From NCBI RefSeq assembly GCF_004022265.1, contig NZ_SAVB01000020.1, forward strand, positions 1 through 64,000: a stretch of 64,000 nt of DNA, written 5' to 3'. The position numbers and the translations under genes are program-made. Numbering within the stretch: the first letter of the stretch is position 1; every line of letters starts with the position of its first letter. The DNA is from Paenirhodobacter ferrireducens (GTDB taxonomy: Bacteria > Pseudomonadota > Alphaproteobacteria > Rhodobacterales > Rhodobacteraceae). Shown here piece by piece: positions 18,090 to 28,483 of this stretch. The notes beneath the pieces were generated by a model that searched no databases, was not told the DNA's origin, and saw only the letters and a list, made by a program, of their open reading frames with translations.

Positions 18090-19220
18090 TCAGTAGATCA
18101 CCACCGAACGGATCGACTCGCCCTTGTGCATCAGATCGAAGGCCTCGTTGATGCGCTCGAGCGGCAGGGTGTGGGTGATCATCGAGTCGATCTCGATCTT
18201 ACCGTTCATGTACCAGTCGACGATGCCCGGCACATCGGTGCGCCCGCGCGCGCCGCCAAAGGCGGTGCCCTTCCAGACGCGCCCGGTCACCAGCTGGAAC
18301 GGACGGGTCTGGATCTCGGCGCCCGACGGCGCCACGCCGATCACCACCGACACGCCCCAGCCGCGATGCGTGCATTCGAGCGCATCGCGCATCACCTGCA
18401 CGTTGCCGGTGCAGTCGAAGCTGTAATCGGCGCCGCCGATCTGGTCGAAGGGGGTCTTCGTCATGTTGACGATATGCTGCACGATGCCGCCCTCGATCTT
18501 CTTCGGATTGACGAAATGCGTCATCCCGAAGCGACGGCCCCACTCTTCCTTGTCGTCGTTCAGATCGACGCCGATGATCATGTCGGCGCCGGCCATCTTC
18601 AGGCCCTGGATGACGTTGAGCCCGATGCCGCCCAGCCCGAATACCACCGCCTTCGCGCCGATCTCGACCTTCGCGGTGTTCAGCACCGCACCGATGCCGG
18701 TGGTGACGCCGCAGCCGACATAGCACACCTTGTCGAAGGGCGCGTCGTCGCGGATCTTGGCGAGCGCGATCTCCGGCACCACGGTGTGGTTCGCAAAGGT
18801 CGAGCAGCCCATGTAATGATGGATCGGCGTGCCATCGAGCATCGAGAACCGCGTGGTGCCGTCGGGCAGCAGCCCCTGCCCCTGGGTTGCGCGGATCGCG
18901 GTGCACAGGTTCGTCTTGCGGCTGAGGCAGGACGGGCATTCGCGGCATTCGGGCGTGTAGAGCGGAATCACGTGATCGCCCGGCTTCAGCGTCGTCACGC
19001 CCTCGCCGACCTCGAGCACCACCCCCGCGCCCTCATGGCCGAGAATCGCCGGGAAGATGCCCTCGGGGTCCGCTCCCGACAAAGTGAATTCGTCGGTGTG
19101 GCAGATGCCCGTTGCCTTGATTTCGACCAGAACCTCGCCCTTCTTCGGGCCTTCAAGGTTCACTTCCATGATTTCAAGCGGTTTTCCGGGGGCAACAGCC
19201 ACTGCGGCACGGGTTCTCAT
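18090..19220 (-). CDS. adhI: S-(hydroxymethyl)glutathione dehydrogenase (class III alcohol dehydrogenase)
   Basis: A 376-aa zinc enzyme oxidising the glutathione adduct of formaldehyde with NAD. Catalytic zinc ligands lie in [12 protein letters not shown] and LGHEGAGVV with the later C in [10 protein letters not shown]; the structural zinc loop is [20 protein letters not shown]-binding [11 protein letters not shown] follows. The ATG at 19220 has GAGGA upstream and gives the 376-residue length of Rhodobacter AdhI; an ATG at 19250 is less likely. It is divergent from the I78-type gene. Confidence 0.95.
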   Translation of the reverse strand: MRTRAAVAVAPGKPLEIMEVNLEGPKKGEVLVEIKATGICHTDEFTLSGADPEGIFPAILGHEGAGVVLEVGEGVTTLKPGDHVIPLYTPECRECPSCLSRKTNLCTAIRATQGQGLLPDGTTRFSMLDGTPIHHYMGCSTFANHTVVPEIALAKIRDDAPFDKVCYVGCGVTTGIGAVLNTAKVEIGAKAVVFGLGGIGLNVIQGLKMAGADMIIGVDLNDDKEEWGRRFGMTHFVNPKKIEGGIVQHIVNMTKTPFDQIGGADYSFDCTGNVQVMRDALECTHRGWGVSVVIGVAPSGAEIQTRPFQLVTGRVWKGTAFGGARGRTDVPGIVDWYMNGKIEIDSMITHTLPLERINEAFDLMHKGESIRSVVIY

Positions 19221-19291
19221 CGACGTTTCCTCGCTGTATAGAGGGGGCAAACTGAGCCAATCTGCCCGTCAACGCAAGCAATGGGTGCGAC

Positions 19292-19627
19292 ATGTTGTTT
19301 CGAATTTCCGTCATAGCCACCTGTGCGGTGCTCCTCGCCGCCTGCCAGACCACGACCCGGGAGGAGCCGGCCGAGCCGATGCCGGCGCCGCACATGACGC
19401 CGACGGTCACCGAGGGCGCGCTCGAGCAGCGCGAGCCCGATACCTGCCACGCCGCCGATTACGTCTCGGCGCTTGGCCAGCCCGGATCGGTGATCCCGAC
19501 GCTCGGCATCTCGCGTCCGATCAACGTCGTCGAGTGGCGCGGGCTCGAGCCGCAGGAATACAACCCGCAGCGCATCGTGTTCCGTCTCGACCAGACCGGC
19601 AAGATCTTCAACATCGATTGCGGCTGA
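19292..19627 (+). CDS. I78 peptidase-inhibitor family lipoprotein
   Basis: A 111-aa protein with a lipoprotein signal (LLAAC, Cys at residue 18). The mature part carries the I78 inhibitor pattern: DTCHAADYVSALGQPGSVI and the C-terminal YNPQRIVFRLDQTGKIFNIDCG, with the two cysteines likely paired. It would sit in a membrane facing the periplasm and block serine proteases. Ended by the strong terminator at 19652. Confidence 0.82.
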   Translation: MLFRISVIATCAVLLAACQTTTREEPAEPMPAPHMTPTVTEGALEQREPDTCHAADYVSALGQPGSVIPTLGISRPINVVEWRGLEPQEYNPQRIVFRLDQTGKIFNIDCG

Positions 19628-19651
19628 GCCCCGACGCACCATCCTGACGAC

Positions 19652-19680
19652 AAAACCCCGCCCTTTCGGGCGGGGTTTTT
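19652..19680 (+). terminator. Rho-independent terminator
   Basis: A 12-bp stem (19652-19663 with 19668-19679, TTTC loop) ending in five T, 24 bases after the I78 gene. The following 220 bases to 19902 hold no gene that I can support. Confidence 0.93.
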
Positions 19681-19902
19681 GCATCTGTGGCGCGGAAAGC
19701 CTCCCAGGGGCACGAACTGGGTGGGGGCTTTCGATCGCATCCCCGGGAGACAGCGTTTTCCGCTGCCCCGATCCTCTGCGGTAATCGCGGCCCGATTGCG
19801 GCGAAGAAACGGGTCTTTTGCGGGCCATTTCACGGCGATTTCATGGCGCCGCCCCCGCAGCGCGGGCTTGATTTGCCGCCGCCGCGGTGTCACCCTTTTG
19901 TT

Positions 19903-20250
19903 ATGACGGTCCAGTCGCCCACGCCCTTTCCCGCCCAGCCCTCTGCCCCGCAGCAGATCGCCTTCGATCGGCAGGAGCTTGGCGCAATTCTCACCCTTTA
20001 TGGCCGGATGGTCGCCGCCGGCGAATGGCGCGACTACGGCATGAGCTTCCTGCGCGACGTGGCGATCTTCGCGGTCTTCCGCCGCGCTGCCGAAAATCCG
20101 CTCTACCGCATCGAGAAGCGCCCCGCCCTGCGCAACCGGCAAGGCATGTATGCGGTGATCGGCATGGACGGGCAGGTGCTGAAGCGCGGGCAGGATCTGG
20201 CGACCGTGCTGCGCGTCCTTGAACGCAAGCTGATCCGCCCGGTCGACTAG
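19903..20250 (+). CDS. DUF2794 family protein
   Basis: A 115-aa soluble protein matching the DUF2794 pattern common in alpha-proteobacteria: IAFDRQELGAILTLYGRMVAAGEWRDYGM followed by LYRIEKRPALRNRQGMYAV. Function unknown. I use the ATG at 19903, which gives normal family length, although the ribosome site before it is poor. Its stop overlaps the stop of the convergent NlpC/P60 gene by four bases. Confidence 0.8.
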   Translation: MTVQSPTPFPAQPSAPQQIAFDRQELGAILTLYGRMVAAGEWRDYGMSFLRDVAIFAVFRRAAENPLYRIEKRPALRNRQGMYAVIGMDGQVLKRGQDLATVLRVLERKLIRPVD

Positions 20251-21073
20251 GCGCCGGGCCGCTTCAGCCCGAGGAAGGGCCCGTCGCCCGCCGCCTCGAT
20301 CCGCGCCAGACAGGCGCCGATGCCCTCATGTGCGACGCTCATCGTGTACCCGTTCGCGTGGATCAGCCGCTCGCCGTCGCAGGCCATGGTGACATGCCCC
20401 TTCCAGAAGAACAGGTCCCCCCGCCGTGGCACCGTGCCGGCGGGCAGGAAATCACCAAAAGCGCGGCTCTGCTGATCGGAATCGGCCGGGCAGGCGCGCC
20501 CACACAGGGCAAGCGCGAGCTGAACGAGGCCCGAACAGTCGATCCCCGCGCGCGAATTGCCGCCCCACAGATAGGGTGTGCCCAGCAGCCGCTCGGCCAC
20601 CGCGACCGGGTCGGTCTCGGGCGGATCAAGCGGGCGCAGATGCGGACGCGGCACGAAGCCCTCGGCGATGCGCAGGAATGTCGCGTCTTCGTCGAGCACC
20701 GCAAGCCGCGCACCAAGGCTGAGCGACATCACCTCGCCGCGCTTGATCGAGGCTTCGCGATAGACATGGGTCGCGGCGGCGCTGACGACATGGGTCGGCC
20801 GCGCGGGCGCGCCGAGCGCCACCGCGGGAACCCAGCCGCAATAGCCGTCCGCCGCGGCCTGCACGAAGGCCGCCGCCGCGCGCCGCTCGATCACCGTGAC
20901 CGCGGCGCCGAAGATCAGCTGCCGGTCGCGCAGCGCGCCGGGCGCGGGGCTCAGATCGACCACCGGCAGGATAACGCGGGCGGGCTCGCCCTCGGTGAAA
21001 GCCCCGGCCGCCACCTGCCCGCGCAGGGTTTCAAGTGCGATGCGGCCCGAGAACGGGGTGAGGCGCCGGTCAC

Positions 21074-21077
<4 letters not shown>
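20247..21077 (-). CDS. NlpC/P60 family cell-wall peptidase
   Basis: A 276-aa protein with two SH3-like segments in the first half and a C-terminal NlpC/P60 domain. The catalytic cysteine is in GGNSRAGIDCSGLVQLAL, the histidine in FWKGHVTMA and a further polar residue near LIHANG. Such enzymes cut gamma-D-Glu-diaminopimelate bonds in murein peptides. The GTG at 21077 overlaps the stop of the M17 peptidase (GTGA). No signal peptide is visible, so it may act on imported muropeptides. Confidence 0.88.
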
Positions 21078-22474
<1,397 letters not shown>

Positions 22475-22583
22475 CTCGGTCTCCGGACAGGCGGAGCGCC
22501 GCCGCCCCGCGCGGCAAGGGTAGCGCCCCGACCGGCAGCCGCAACCCCCGGTCCGGTGTCCGGCCACCGACGATCGACCGGGA

Positions 22584-22958
22584 TCAGCCCCGGCGCCCGG
22601 CCAGCAACCCCATCGCCGCGAGCGAGCGCTCTCCGATGCGCATCAGCCGCGCCGCAACCGCCTCCCGTGCCGGGCGGTCGTCGCGCATACAGCAGTGCTG
22701 CAGATCGCGCGCCACCCGCGCCAGCCCGATCATTCCGACCTGATCCGCCAGCCGCTCGACCTCGACCGCAGTCCAGGCGATCTGCTGCGGTTCTTGCTGC
22801 CGGACCGCCAGTTCGATCCGCGCGAACTGCTCGATCAGATCCTGACTTGTGGCGGAGATCAGATGCGCAGCGTCGATCCGGCCAAGCCGCGCCGCCAGTC
22901 TGAGCACGCGATCGGGATCGACGCGTACCCCCTCTTCGATCCGGATCCAGGATACCAT
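22584..22958 (-). CDS. 124-aa helical protein, possibly a degenerate Hpt-like domain
   Basis: Starts MVSWIRIEEGVRVDPDRVLR and is almost entirely helical. The stretch WTAVEVERLADQVGMIGLARVARDL is reminiscent of histidine phosphotransfer domains, but the phospho-accepting histidine is absent, so this is only a resemblance. AAGGAGG lies 12 bases before the ATG at 22958; a TTG at 22964 would have better spacing and the ATG at 22970 has none. It is divergent from the carbonic anhydrase gene. Confidence 0.6.
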   Translation of the reverse strand: MVSWIRIEEGVRVDPDRVLRLAARLGRIDAAHLISATSQDLIEQFARIELAVRQQEPQQIAWTAVEVERLADQVGMIGLARVARDLQHCCMRDDRPAREAVAARLMRIGERSLAAMGLLAGRRG

Positions 22959-23145
22959 TGCCAAAGCCATCCTCCTTCCCACGTTGCGCAGCCCTGCGGC
23001 GCGCGCCGCCGTCCCCACACCCACATTGGCAGGGATGCCTCAAGAAAACATTGAGACCTTGGCCAAAGAATGGCGGGCACGAAAATTTTCTCGCACTCTG
23101 CCCCGGCTCAGCCTATCTAGGGCCTCGCAATCAATGGGGATGACG

Positions 23146-23796
23146 ATGAAGGAACACGTTCGGCCTCTGCCCTCGTATCTGGTCAGCCGCTATCATGGCT
23201 GGAAGGCGACCACCTACACGGAAAACCGCGCCTGGTACCGACGCCTCGCCGACGAGGGCCAGCGCCCGCGCGCGATGATCATCGCCTGCTGCGACTCGCG
23301 GGTCCATGTGACCTCGATCTTCGGCGCCGACTCGGGCGAGTTCTTCAGCCACCGCAACATCGCGAACCTGGTGCCGCCCTACAACCCGGACGGCGATCAC
23401 CACGGCACCTCGGCCGCGGTCGAATATGCGGTGACCTCGCTCAAGGTCGCCCACATGATCGTGCTGGGCCATTCGCAATGCGGCGGCGTGCACGGCTGCC
23501 ACGCGATGTGCACCGGCCATGCGCCCGAACTGGAGGAAAAGACCTCCTTCGTCGGCGCCTGGCTGAACCTGCTGCGCCCCGCCTATGAAGAGGTGAAGGA
23601 GCTGCCCGAGGAGACGCAGATCGAGGCGCTCGAGAAGCAGGGGGTGATCACCAGCCTCGAGAACCTGATGACCTTCCCCTTCGTCAAGGCGGCGATCGAG
23701 TCGGGCAACATGACGCTGCACGGGCTGTGGCACGAGATCGGCTCGGGCGGGCTCGAGCAGTACAACCCCGAGACCGGGGCCTTCGAACAGATCTGA
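23146..23796 (+). CDS. Beta-class carbonic anhydrase
   Basis: A 216-aa enzyme interconverting CO2 and bicarbonate. Zinc ligands are C48 (ACCDSRV), H109 and C112 (GHSQCGG), with the D50-R52 dyad present. Starts are ambiguous: ATGs at 23134, 23140 and 23146; GGGGA lies five bases before the last one, which I choose. The frame is open far upstream but lacks family similarity there. Confidence 0.92.
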   Translation: MKEHVRPLPSYLVSRYHGWKATTYTENRAWYRRLADEGQRPRAMIIACCDSRVHVTSIFGADSGEFFSHRNIANLVPPYNPDGDHHGTSAAVEYAVTSLKVAHMIVLGHSQCGGVHGCHAMCTGHAPELEEKTSFVGAWLNLLRPAYEEVKELPEETQIEALEKQGVITSLENLMTFPFVKAAIESGNMTLHGLWHEIGSGGLEQYNPETGAFEQI

Positions 23797-23867
23797 CACC
23801 GCCGCCCGCGAGGGCCGGCACCGGGACGGAACGGGAAGGGGCGGCCGCGGGGCTGCCCCTTTTCATG

Positions 23868-25451
23868 TCATTGCAGGACCTGATCGGCCGGCCAGCGGAT
23901 CGTGGTTTCCAGCTTCACCGCCTGGGTCTTGCCGGCGGCAAGGTCGAACTCCCAGGCGAGCAGCCCGCGCTTGTCGGTCCAGTCGGTCGCCGTCGGAGCC
24001 GGTGTGGCGGTCCAGTCGATCTTCAGGTCCTCCTGCTCGGAATAGGGCACCTGATCGATCAGCCGCACCGGCCAGTCGCGCCCGGTCAGGTTCTCGACCG
24101 AGATCTGCGCCACCTCGCGCCGCTCGTTCGATTTGCTGATGAGACCACGGTCGCCCTCGTTTGCCTCAGGGACAAGGCGCTTCAGCCGCAGCCCGTCGAT
24201 CGCCCCGAAGCCAAAGCGGAACGGCGCGCCGGCCGCCACCGCGGGCATCTCGGCGGTGCCCACGACCGCGCCGTCGACGAAGAGCGTCGCCGGGCCCGGC
24301 AGCAGCGCCTCGACCCCGGTGTTGGTGCCTTCGGCCACGCGATAGGCGGTGTCGTCGCGTGCCGGCACCGCCTCGGCCAGCACCTTCGCCGGGCGTTCGA
24401 GCGTATCGAGGCCAAGGCGCAGGTTCTCGACCCCGTCGCGGATGTCGACGGGCGTCGCATAGCGATAGGTCACCGTCTCCCCCTGCATCTCGAGCGTCAT
24501 CGGCATCGGCGCGGCCTCGGCCACCGGCATCGCGAAGCTGTCGGCCTCGCGCATCGCGGACTTGGCCATCACCCCCACCGGCTGGTCGGGCCCGATGCGC
24601 AAAAGCTGCGGCCAGAGCTCGGACGGATCGGTGCGGTCCGAGGGGCGCGCGGTCGACAGCGTCAGATCGACCCCGGTCCAATCCTCGCCCGTCGCCTGCC
24701 GGACCGAGACGAAACGGTCGATGGCGAGCGTGCCCGCCGTGCCGTCAAGCCGCAGGTCATAGCTCGGCGTCCAGCCGGCACCCTGCACGAAGGTGGTGAT
24801 CGTCAGCGTGCCCGCCCCCGTGGCGGTGACCAGCAGGGAATCGCTGCCCTTCTCGGGGTGCTCGAGCGCCGCAAGCGCCTTCTGCGCCGCCTCGAGTGCG
24901 TCACGGTCCGGTTGCAGCGCCACATCGGCGCGGCGCACCTCGGCCTCGGCGGCAATCGCCTCGCCGCTTGCCGCCAGCACGCCCTCGGCCACGGTCTGGG
25001 CGAGCTTGGCGATATCGGCGGGCGCGGTGTTCGCGGTGTCGAGCCCCTTGAGGAACTCGGCCTTCGCCCGCGCCGCCTCGGCCTTGGCGCGGATCTGGGC
25101 GACGCCGTCCTGCTTTGCCGCCAGCGCCTCGGTCAGCGCGGCGACCTTCTCGCGCGCCGCGGCGAGGGCGGGCGAGACGACCTCCGCCGCCGCGGGCTGA
25201 CGCTCGTCGATCAGCGTGACGGCGCCGATCGCAAGCCCCGTTCCGGTGACGCGCAGCCCGGCCGGATCGGTGCCGTCGGGCAGGTTCGGCACCAGGATCT
25301 CGCCGCCCGCGGGCACGGCGACGGTGCGGGTGACCTGTGCGCCTTGCGGGAACAGGGTGACGGCGGTGACGGTGGCGGGCAGCTCGACCGGGGCCGCGAA
25401 CAGCGCCGCAGGGGCGGTGGATGCAAGAAGCGCGATGAAAAGGGAACGCAT
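23868..25451 (-). CDS. MuiA-like protein (DUF4140/DUF4139)
   Basis: A 527-aa exported protein with a signal peptide (residues 1-20, ending FAAP). The N-terminal DUF4140 part has VTLFPQGAQVTRTVAVPAGG; a coiled-coil rich in Ala/Glu/Lys follows (residues about 95-200) and the C-terminal DUF4139 part spans the rest (GWTPSYDLRL, EDWTGVDLTLSTARP). Relatives are called mucoidy inhibitor MuiA. Molecular role unknown. ATG at 25451 is chosen for the signal peptide. Confidence 0.85.
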   Translation of the reverse strand: MRSLFIALLASTAPAALFAAPVELPATVTAVTLFPQGAQVTRTVAVPAGGEILVPNLPDGTDPAGLRVTGTGLAIGAVTLIDERQPAAAEVVSPALAAAREKVAALTEALAAKQDGVAQIRAKAEAARAKAEFLKGLDTANTAPADIAKLAQTVAEGVLAASGEAIAAEAEVRRADVALQPDRDALEAAQKALAALEHPEKGSDSLLVTATGAGTLTITTFVQGAGWTPSYDLRLDGTAGTLAIDRFVSVRQATGEDWTGVDLTLSTARPSDRTDPSELWPQLLRIGPDQPVGVMAKSAMREADSFAMPVAEAAPMPMTLEMQGETVTYRYATPVDIRDGVENLRLGLDTLERPAKVLAEAVPARDDTAYRVAEGTNTGVEALLPGPATLFVDGAVVGTAEMPAVAAGAPFRFGFGAIDGLRLKRLVPEANEGDRGLISKSNERREVAQISVENLTGRDWPVRLIDQVPYSEQEDLKIDWTATPAPTATDWTDKRGLLAWEFDLAAGKTQAVKLETTIRWPADQVLQ

Positions 25452-25564
25452 GGAAACTCCTCCGACTTTCCCGCGCAGGGTCGCCGGGGGGCGGCGCAAA
25501 AGCAAGAGGGCGCCGGTTCACGGCGCCCTCACGTTCAGGTCAGAAGTTCAGAAGAGACGTGGCC

Positions 25565-25674
25565 CGGCCCTGCGCTTGCGCTCCGGGCGTTCGCCAAAGG
25601 CACCCGGCCCTGCGCTTGCGCTCCGGGCGTTCGCCAAAGGCACCCGGCCCTGCGCTTGCGCTCCGGGCGTTCGC
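25565..25674. repeat. 40-bp tandem repeat, about 2.75 copies
   Basis: The unit starting CGGCCCTGCGCTTGCGCTCC begins at 25565, 25605 and 25645 with identical sequence; the third copy breaks off at about 25674. There are no spacers. It lies in the 280-bp gap between the stop of asd and the start of the MuiA-like gene, both on the minus strand. Confidence 0.92.
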
Positions 25675-25678
25675 GCCT

Positions 25679-25703
25679 GAAAACGCTCCCCCGGAGCGTT
25701 TTC
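25679..25703 (-). terminator. Terminator of asd
   Basis: An 11-bp stem (25679-25689 with 25693-25703, loop CCC). Read on the minus strand it ends in TTTTC, 27 bases after the asd stop. A second hairpin (GCGGCCC/GGGCCGC) lies at 25707-25723. Confidence 0.7.
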
Positions 25704-25730
25704 CCGCGGCCCAAAGGGCCGCGGCGGCTC

Positions 25731-26753
25731 TCACCCCTTCTTCAAACAACGATTGCCGAGTGTTTCGGCGATCTGCACCGCGTTCAGCGCCGCGCCCTTG
25801 CGCAGGTTGTCCGACACGCACCACAGGTTGATGCCGTTGTCGATCGTGCTGTCCTGGCGGATGCGCGAGATGAAGGTGGCATAGTCGCCCACGCATTCCT
25901 TCGGCGTGATGTAGCCGCCGTTCTCGCGCTTGTCGATCACCATGACACCGGGCGCCTCGCGCAGGATGTCGCGCGCCTCGTCCTCGTCGAGGAACTCCTC
26001 GAACTCGATGTTCACCGCTTCCGAGTGGCCGACGAAGACCGGCACGCGCACGCAGGTCGCGGTCAGCTTGATCTTCGGATCGACGATCTTCTTCGTCTCC
26101 GCGACCATCTTCCACTCTTCCTTGGTGGAGCCGTCTTCCATGAAGACGTCGATGTGCGGGATCACGTTGAAGGCGATCTCCTTGGTGAACTTCTTCGGCG
26201 GGACTTCCGAGGTCGGGTTGTAGACCGCCTTGGTCTGCTCCCACAGCTCGTCCATGCCTTCCTTGCCCGCGCCCGAGACCGACTGATAGGTCGCGACGAC
26301 GACGCGCTTGATCTTGGCGCGGTCATGCAGCGGCTTCAGCGCCACGACAAGCTGCGCGGTCGAGCAGTTCGGGTTCGCGATGATGTTCTTGTTCTTGTAG
26401 CCTTCGACCGCTTCCGGGTTCACTTCCGGAACCACCAGCGGGATCGCCGGGTCGTAGCGGTAGAGCGACGAGTTGTCGATCACGACGCAGCCCTGCGAGG
26501 CGGCGATCGGCGCATATTTCTTCGTCGGCTCCGAGCCGATGGCAAAGAGCGCGATGTCGTAGCCCGTGAAGTCGAAGCCTTCGATGTCTTTGGTCTTCAG
26601 GGTTTTGTCGCCGTAGCTGACCTCAGTGCCAAGGCTCCGGCGCGAAGCCAGAGCGACAACCTCATCAGCAGGAAACTCGCGCTCGGCGAGAATGTTCAGC
26701 ATTTCGCGGCCCACATTGCCCGTGGCGCCCGCGACGACGACTTTATAGCCCAT
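25731..26753 (-). CDS. asd: Aspartate-semialdehyde dehydrogenase
   Basis: A 340-aa NADPH enzyme converting aspartyl phosphate to aspartate semialdehyde, feeding Lys, Met, Thr and diaminopimelate synthesis. The NADP site is VAGATGNVGREML at the N-terminus and the catalytic cysteine is C130 in NPNCSTAQL. The C-terminal RVPVFVGHSEAVNIEF fits the family. Ribosome site GGAGGT precedes the ATG. Confidence 0.97.
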   Translation of the reverse strand: MGYKVVVAGATGNVGREMLNILAEREFPADEVVALASRRSLGTEVSYGDKTLKTKDIEGFDFTGYDIALFAIGSEPTKKYAPIAASQGCVVIDNSSLYRYDPAIPLVVPEVNPEAVEGYKNKNIIANPNCSTAQLVVALKPLHDRAKIKRVVVATYQSVSGAGKEGMDELWEQTKAVYNPTSEVPPKKFTKEIAFNVIPHIDVFMEDGSTKEEWKMVAETKKIVDPKIKLTATCVRVPVFVGHSEAVNIEFEEFLDEDEARDILREAPGVMVIDKRENGGYITPKECVGDYATFISRIRQDSTIDNGINLWCVSDNLRKGAALNAVQIAETLGNRCLKKG

Positions 26754-26822
26754 CTTGGGACCTCCATGCTCAAAGCAGGCAGGCCATATCGGAAAAGCGA
26801 TGGCTTGGGAAGCGATTTGCGC

Positions 26823-27440
26823 TCAAATCACACGGCTGATGCGCGAATCCCGCGCCATCAGATCTGCGACAAATTGCGCCTCGGCGGAAAAGTCATGCGG
26901 CACCTGCTCGGCCGTGCGCCGGCCGGACAGCGAGAGCGAGGCGAAGAAGTCGAAGCCGAAGAGGGAGAGGCGCGACAGGTCCGAGCGCGCGAAAAGCTCG
27001 ATCAGCATCGCCCCGGTCGTCGGTTGCGCGCCAAGCCGCGCCTTCAGCCCGGCGTAATCGGCGAGAGGATGCAGGTAGAACCCCGGGCTCGTCGCCGTTT
27101 CCCAGTCGAGCCGCTTGCGCTTGTGGCTCATCCACAGATAGCGGCCGGGGTGCAGCCGGGCGCGGTCGGCGGCCGGCAGCGCGGTCGCGAGCGCCAGCCA
27201 GTCGGTGCGGGTGCCGTGGCTTTGCGCTGCGGGCATCGGCGCGCGGTTGATCCGCACCACGAGGTCATGGCCGTCGATCGCCGCGCCGTGCCGCGTCCCG
27301 GCGAGCGAGCGCGCATTGCCGACGAGCGCGACCGAGCGGCCGGCCAGATCGGCCAGCAGCGCCGCCTGCGGCACCGACAGCGCGGCAAGCGGCGCCTCGC
27401 GGCGCAGGGTGCGGGCGAGCAGGAAGCCGAGCCGGGTCAT
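26823..27440 (-). CDS. Glycosyltransferase family 29 (sialyltransferase-like) protein
   Basis: A 205-aa protein without signal or membrane segment. Residues 35-67 (SVALVGNARSL, IDGHDLVVRIN) match sialylmotif L of GT29 enzymes, and residues 139-163 (PTTGAMLIELF, LSLFGFDFF) match sialylmotif S. Both motifs bind CMP-sialic acid in known members. The ATG at 27440 overlaps the stop of the LpcC-like gene by four bases, so a role in LPS core assembly is likely. The frame is open 93 codons further but those are shadows of the upstream gene. Donor and acceptor are not proven. Confidence 0.8.
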   Translation of the reverse strand: MTRLGFLLARTLRREAPLAALSVPQAALLADLAGRSVALVGNARSLAGTRHGAAIDGHDLVVRINRAPMPAAQSHGTRTDWLALATALPAADRARLHPGRYLWMSHKRKRLDWETATSPGFYLHPLADYAGLKARLGAQPTTGAMLIELFARSDLSRLSLFGFDFFASLSLSGRRTAEQVPHDFSAEAQFVADLMARDSRISRVI

Positions 27441-28474
27441 GCCAGCAGGTCGCGATAGAGGGCGACCAGCGCCGCGGCCTCGGCCTCGATGCGGAAATGC
27501 GCCTCGACATGGGCGCGGGCAGCCTCCGACGCCGCAGCACGGCGGGCGGCATCGTCGAGGAAGGGCGCACAGGCGGCGGCGAGTGCCGGAATGTCGCCCG
27601 GATCGACCAGCGCGCCGGTTTCCGGCGTCACGATCTCCTCGAAGGCACCGACGCGGGTCGCCACCACCGGCACGCCGCAGGCCATCGCCTCGAGCGGGGT
27701 CAGGCCGAAGCCCTCCCACCGCTGCGGCGCGACGTAAAGGTCAAGCACGCGATACCAGTCGGCGATCCTGTCGACGGTGACCTCGGGGGGGAAGAGGATG
27801 CGGTTCTCCAGCCCCGCCTCCCTCACCTTCGCCTTCAACCCGTCGAGGAAGGCCCCCTGCCCCTCGGTCGCACGCCCCATCACAAGGGCGGTGACGCCGG
27901 GCCGGGTCGGCAGCAGCGACAGCATCGCGTCCACAAAGGCATCGGTGCCCTTCTGCGCACGGATCCGGCCATAGCAGCCGACCAGCACCCCCTCGGGCAG
28001 GCCGAGCCGGGCGCGCAGCGCAGCGCGGCTGCGCGGCGGGGCGAAGCCCTGGGTGTCGATGCCGTGCAAGATCACATGCGCCGGACGCTCGAGATAGGCC
28101 GCGGTGCGCGACGAGGTGGCGACGACGTCGTCCATCTGCCCGATCAGCCATTTCGTATAGCCGGTGTGGCGGCGCTGACTGGCCGAGGTGAAGAGGAGTT
28201 TCAGCTCCATCCCGAACAGCCGCTTCAGCGCCAGGCCCAGCAGCATCTCGGTGTTGCGCCGCGCGTGCCAGACCCGGCGCCGGCGCGGCAGCAGCGGCAG
28301 GCGCCAGACGGGCACATGCGGCAGCGCGGCCGGCAGGCCGGGGCCGGTGGTGACGATGCCGATCATCCGCGCCTGCACCGGCACCAGCCGCGCGATGGTG
28401 GCGGTGACCCCCGACAGGCGGCGTTTCAGGTTCGGTGCGATGACCTCGATCGGGTCGGGAAGGGGCGTCTTCAT
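27437..28474 (-). CDS. lpcC: GT4 glycosyltransferase, LpcC-like (LPS core mannosyltransferase)
   Basis: A 345-aa GT-B enzyme. The N-terminal pattern (IEVIAPNLKRRLSGVTATI, VWHARRNTEMLLGL, KLLFTSASQRRHTGYTKW) is that of rhizobial LpcC, which adds mannose to the inner LPS core. The nucleotide-sugar site is in the C-terminal half (GYGRIRAQKGTD-like start and EGFGLTPLEAMACGVPVVAT with the EX7E pair). It is coupled to the GT29 gene and lies 9 bp after an MFS gene. Confidence 0.82.
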   Translation of the reverse strand: MKTPLPDPIEVIAPNLKRRLSGVTATIARLVPVQARMIGIVTTGPGLPAALPHVPVWRLPLLPRRRRVWHARRNTEMLLGLALKRLFGMELKLLFTSASQRRHTGYTKWLIGQMDDVVATSSRTAAYLERPAHVILHGIDTQGFAPPRSRAALRARLGLPEGVLVGCYGRIRAQKGTDAFVDAMLSLLPTRPGVTALVMGRATEGQGAFLDGLKAKVREAGLENRILFPPEVTVDRIADWYRVLDLYVAPQRWEGFGLTPLEAMACGVPVVATRVGAFEEIVTPETGALVDPGDIPALAAACAPFLDDAARRAAASEAARAHVEAHFRIEAEAAALVALYRDLLA

Positions 28475-28483
28475 GCGGTCTTT

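Noticed and set aside
25565-25674. Repeat that could be taken for a CRISPR array
   Set aside because: The 40-bp units follow each other directly with no unique spacers, and no cas genes are nearby.
23727-27458. Open frame of 1243 codons on the plus strand
   Set aside because: It runs antisense to the MuiA-like gene, asd, GT29 and part of the lpcC-like gene, all of which have clear family motifs. Long antisense frames are a side effect of very high GC at third positions. Its protein has no recognisable domain.
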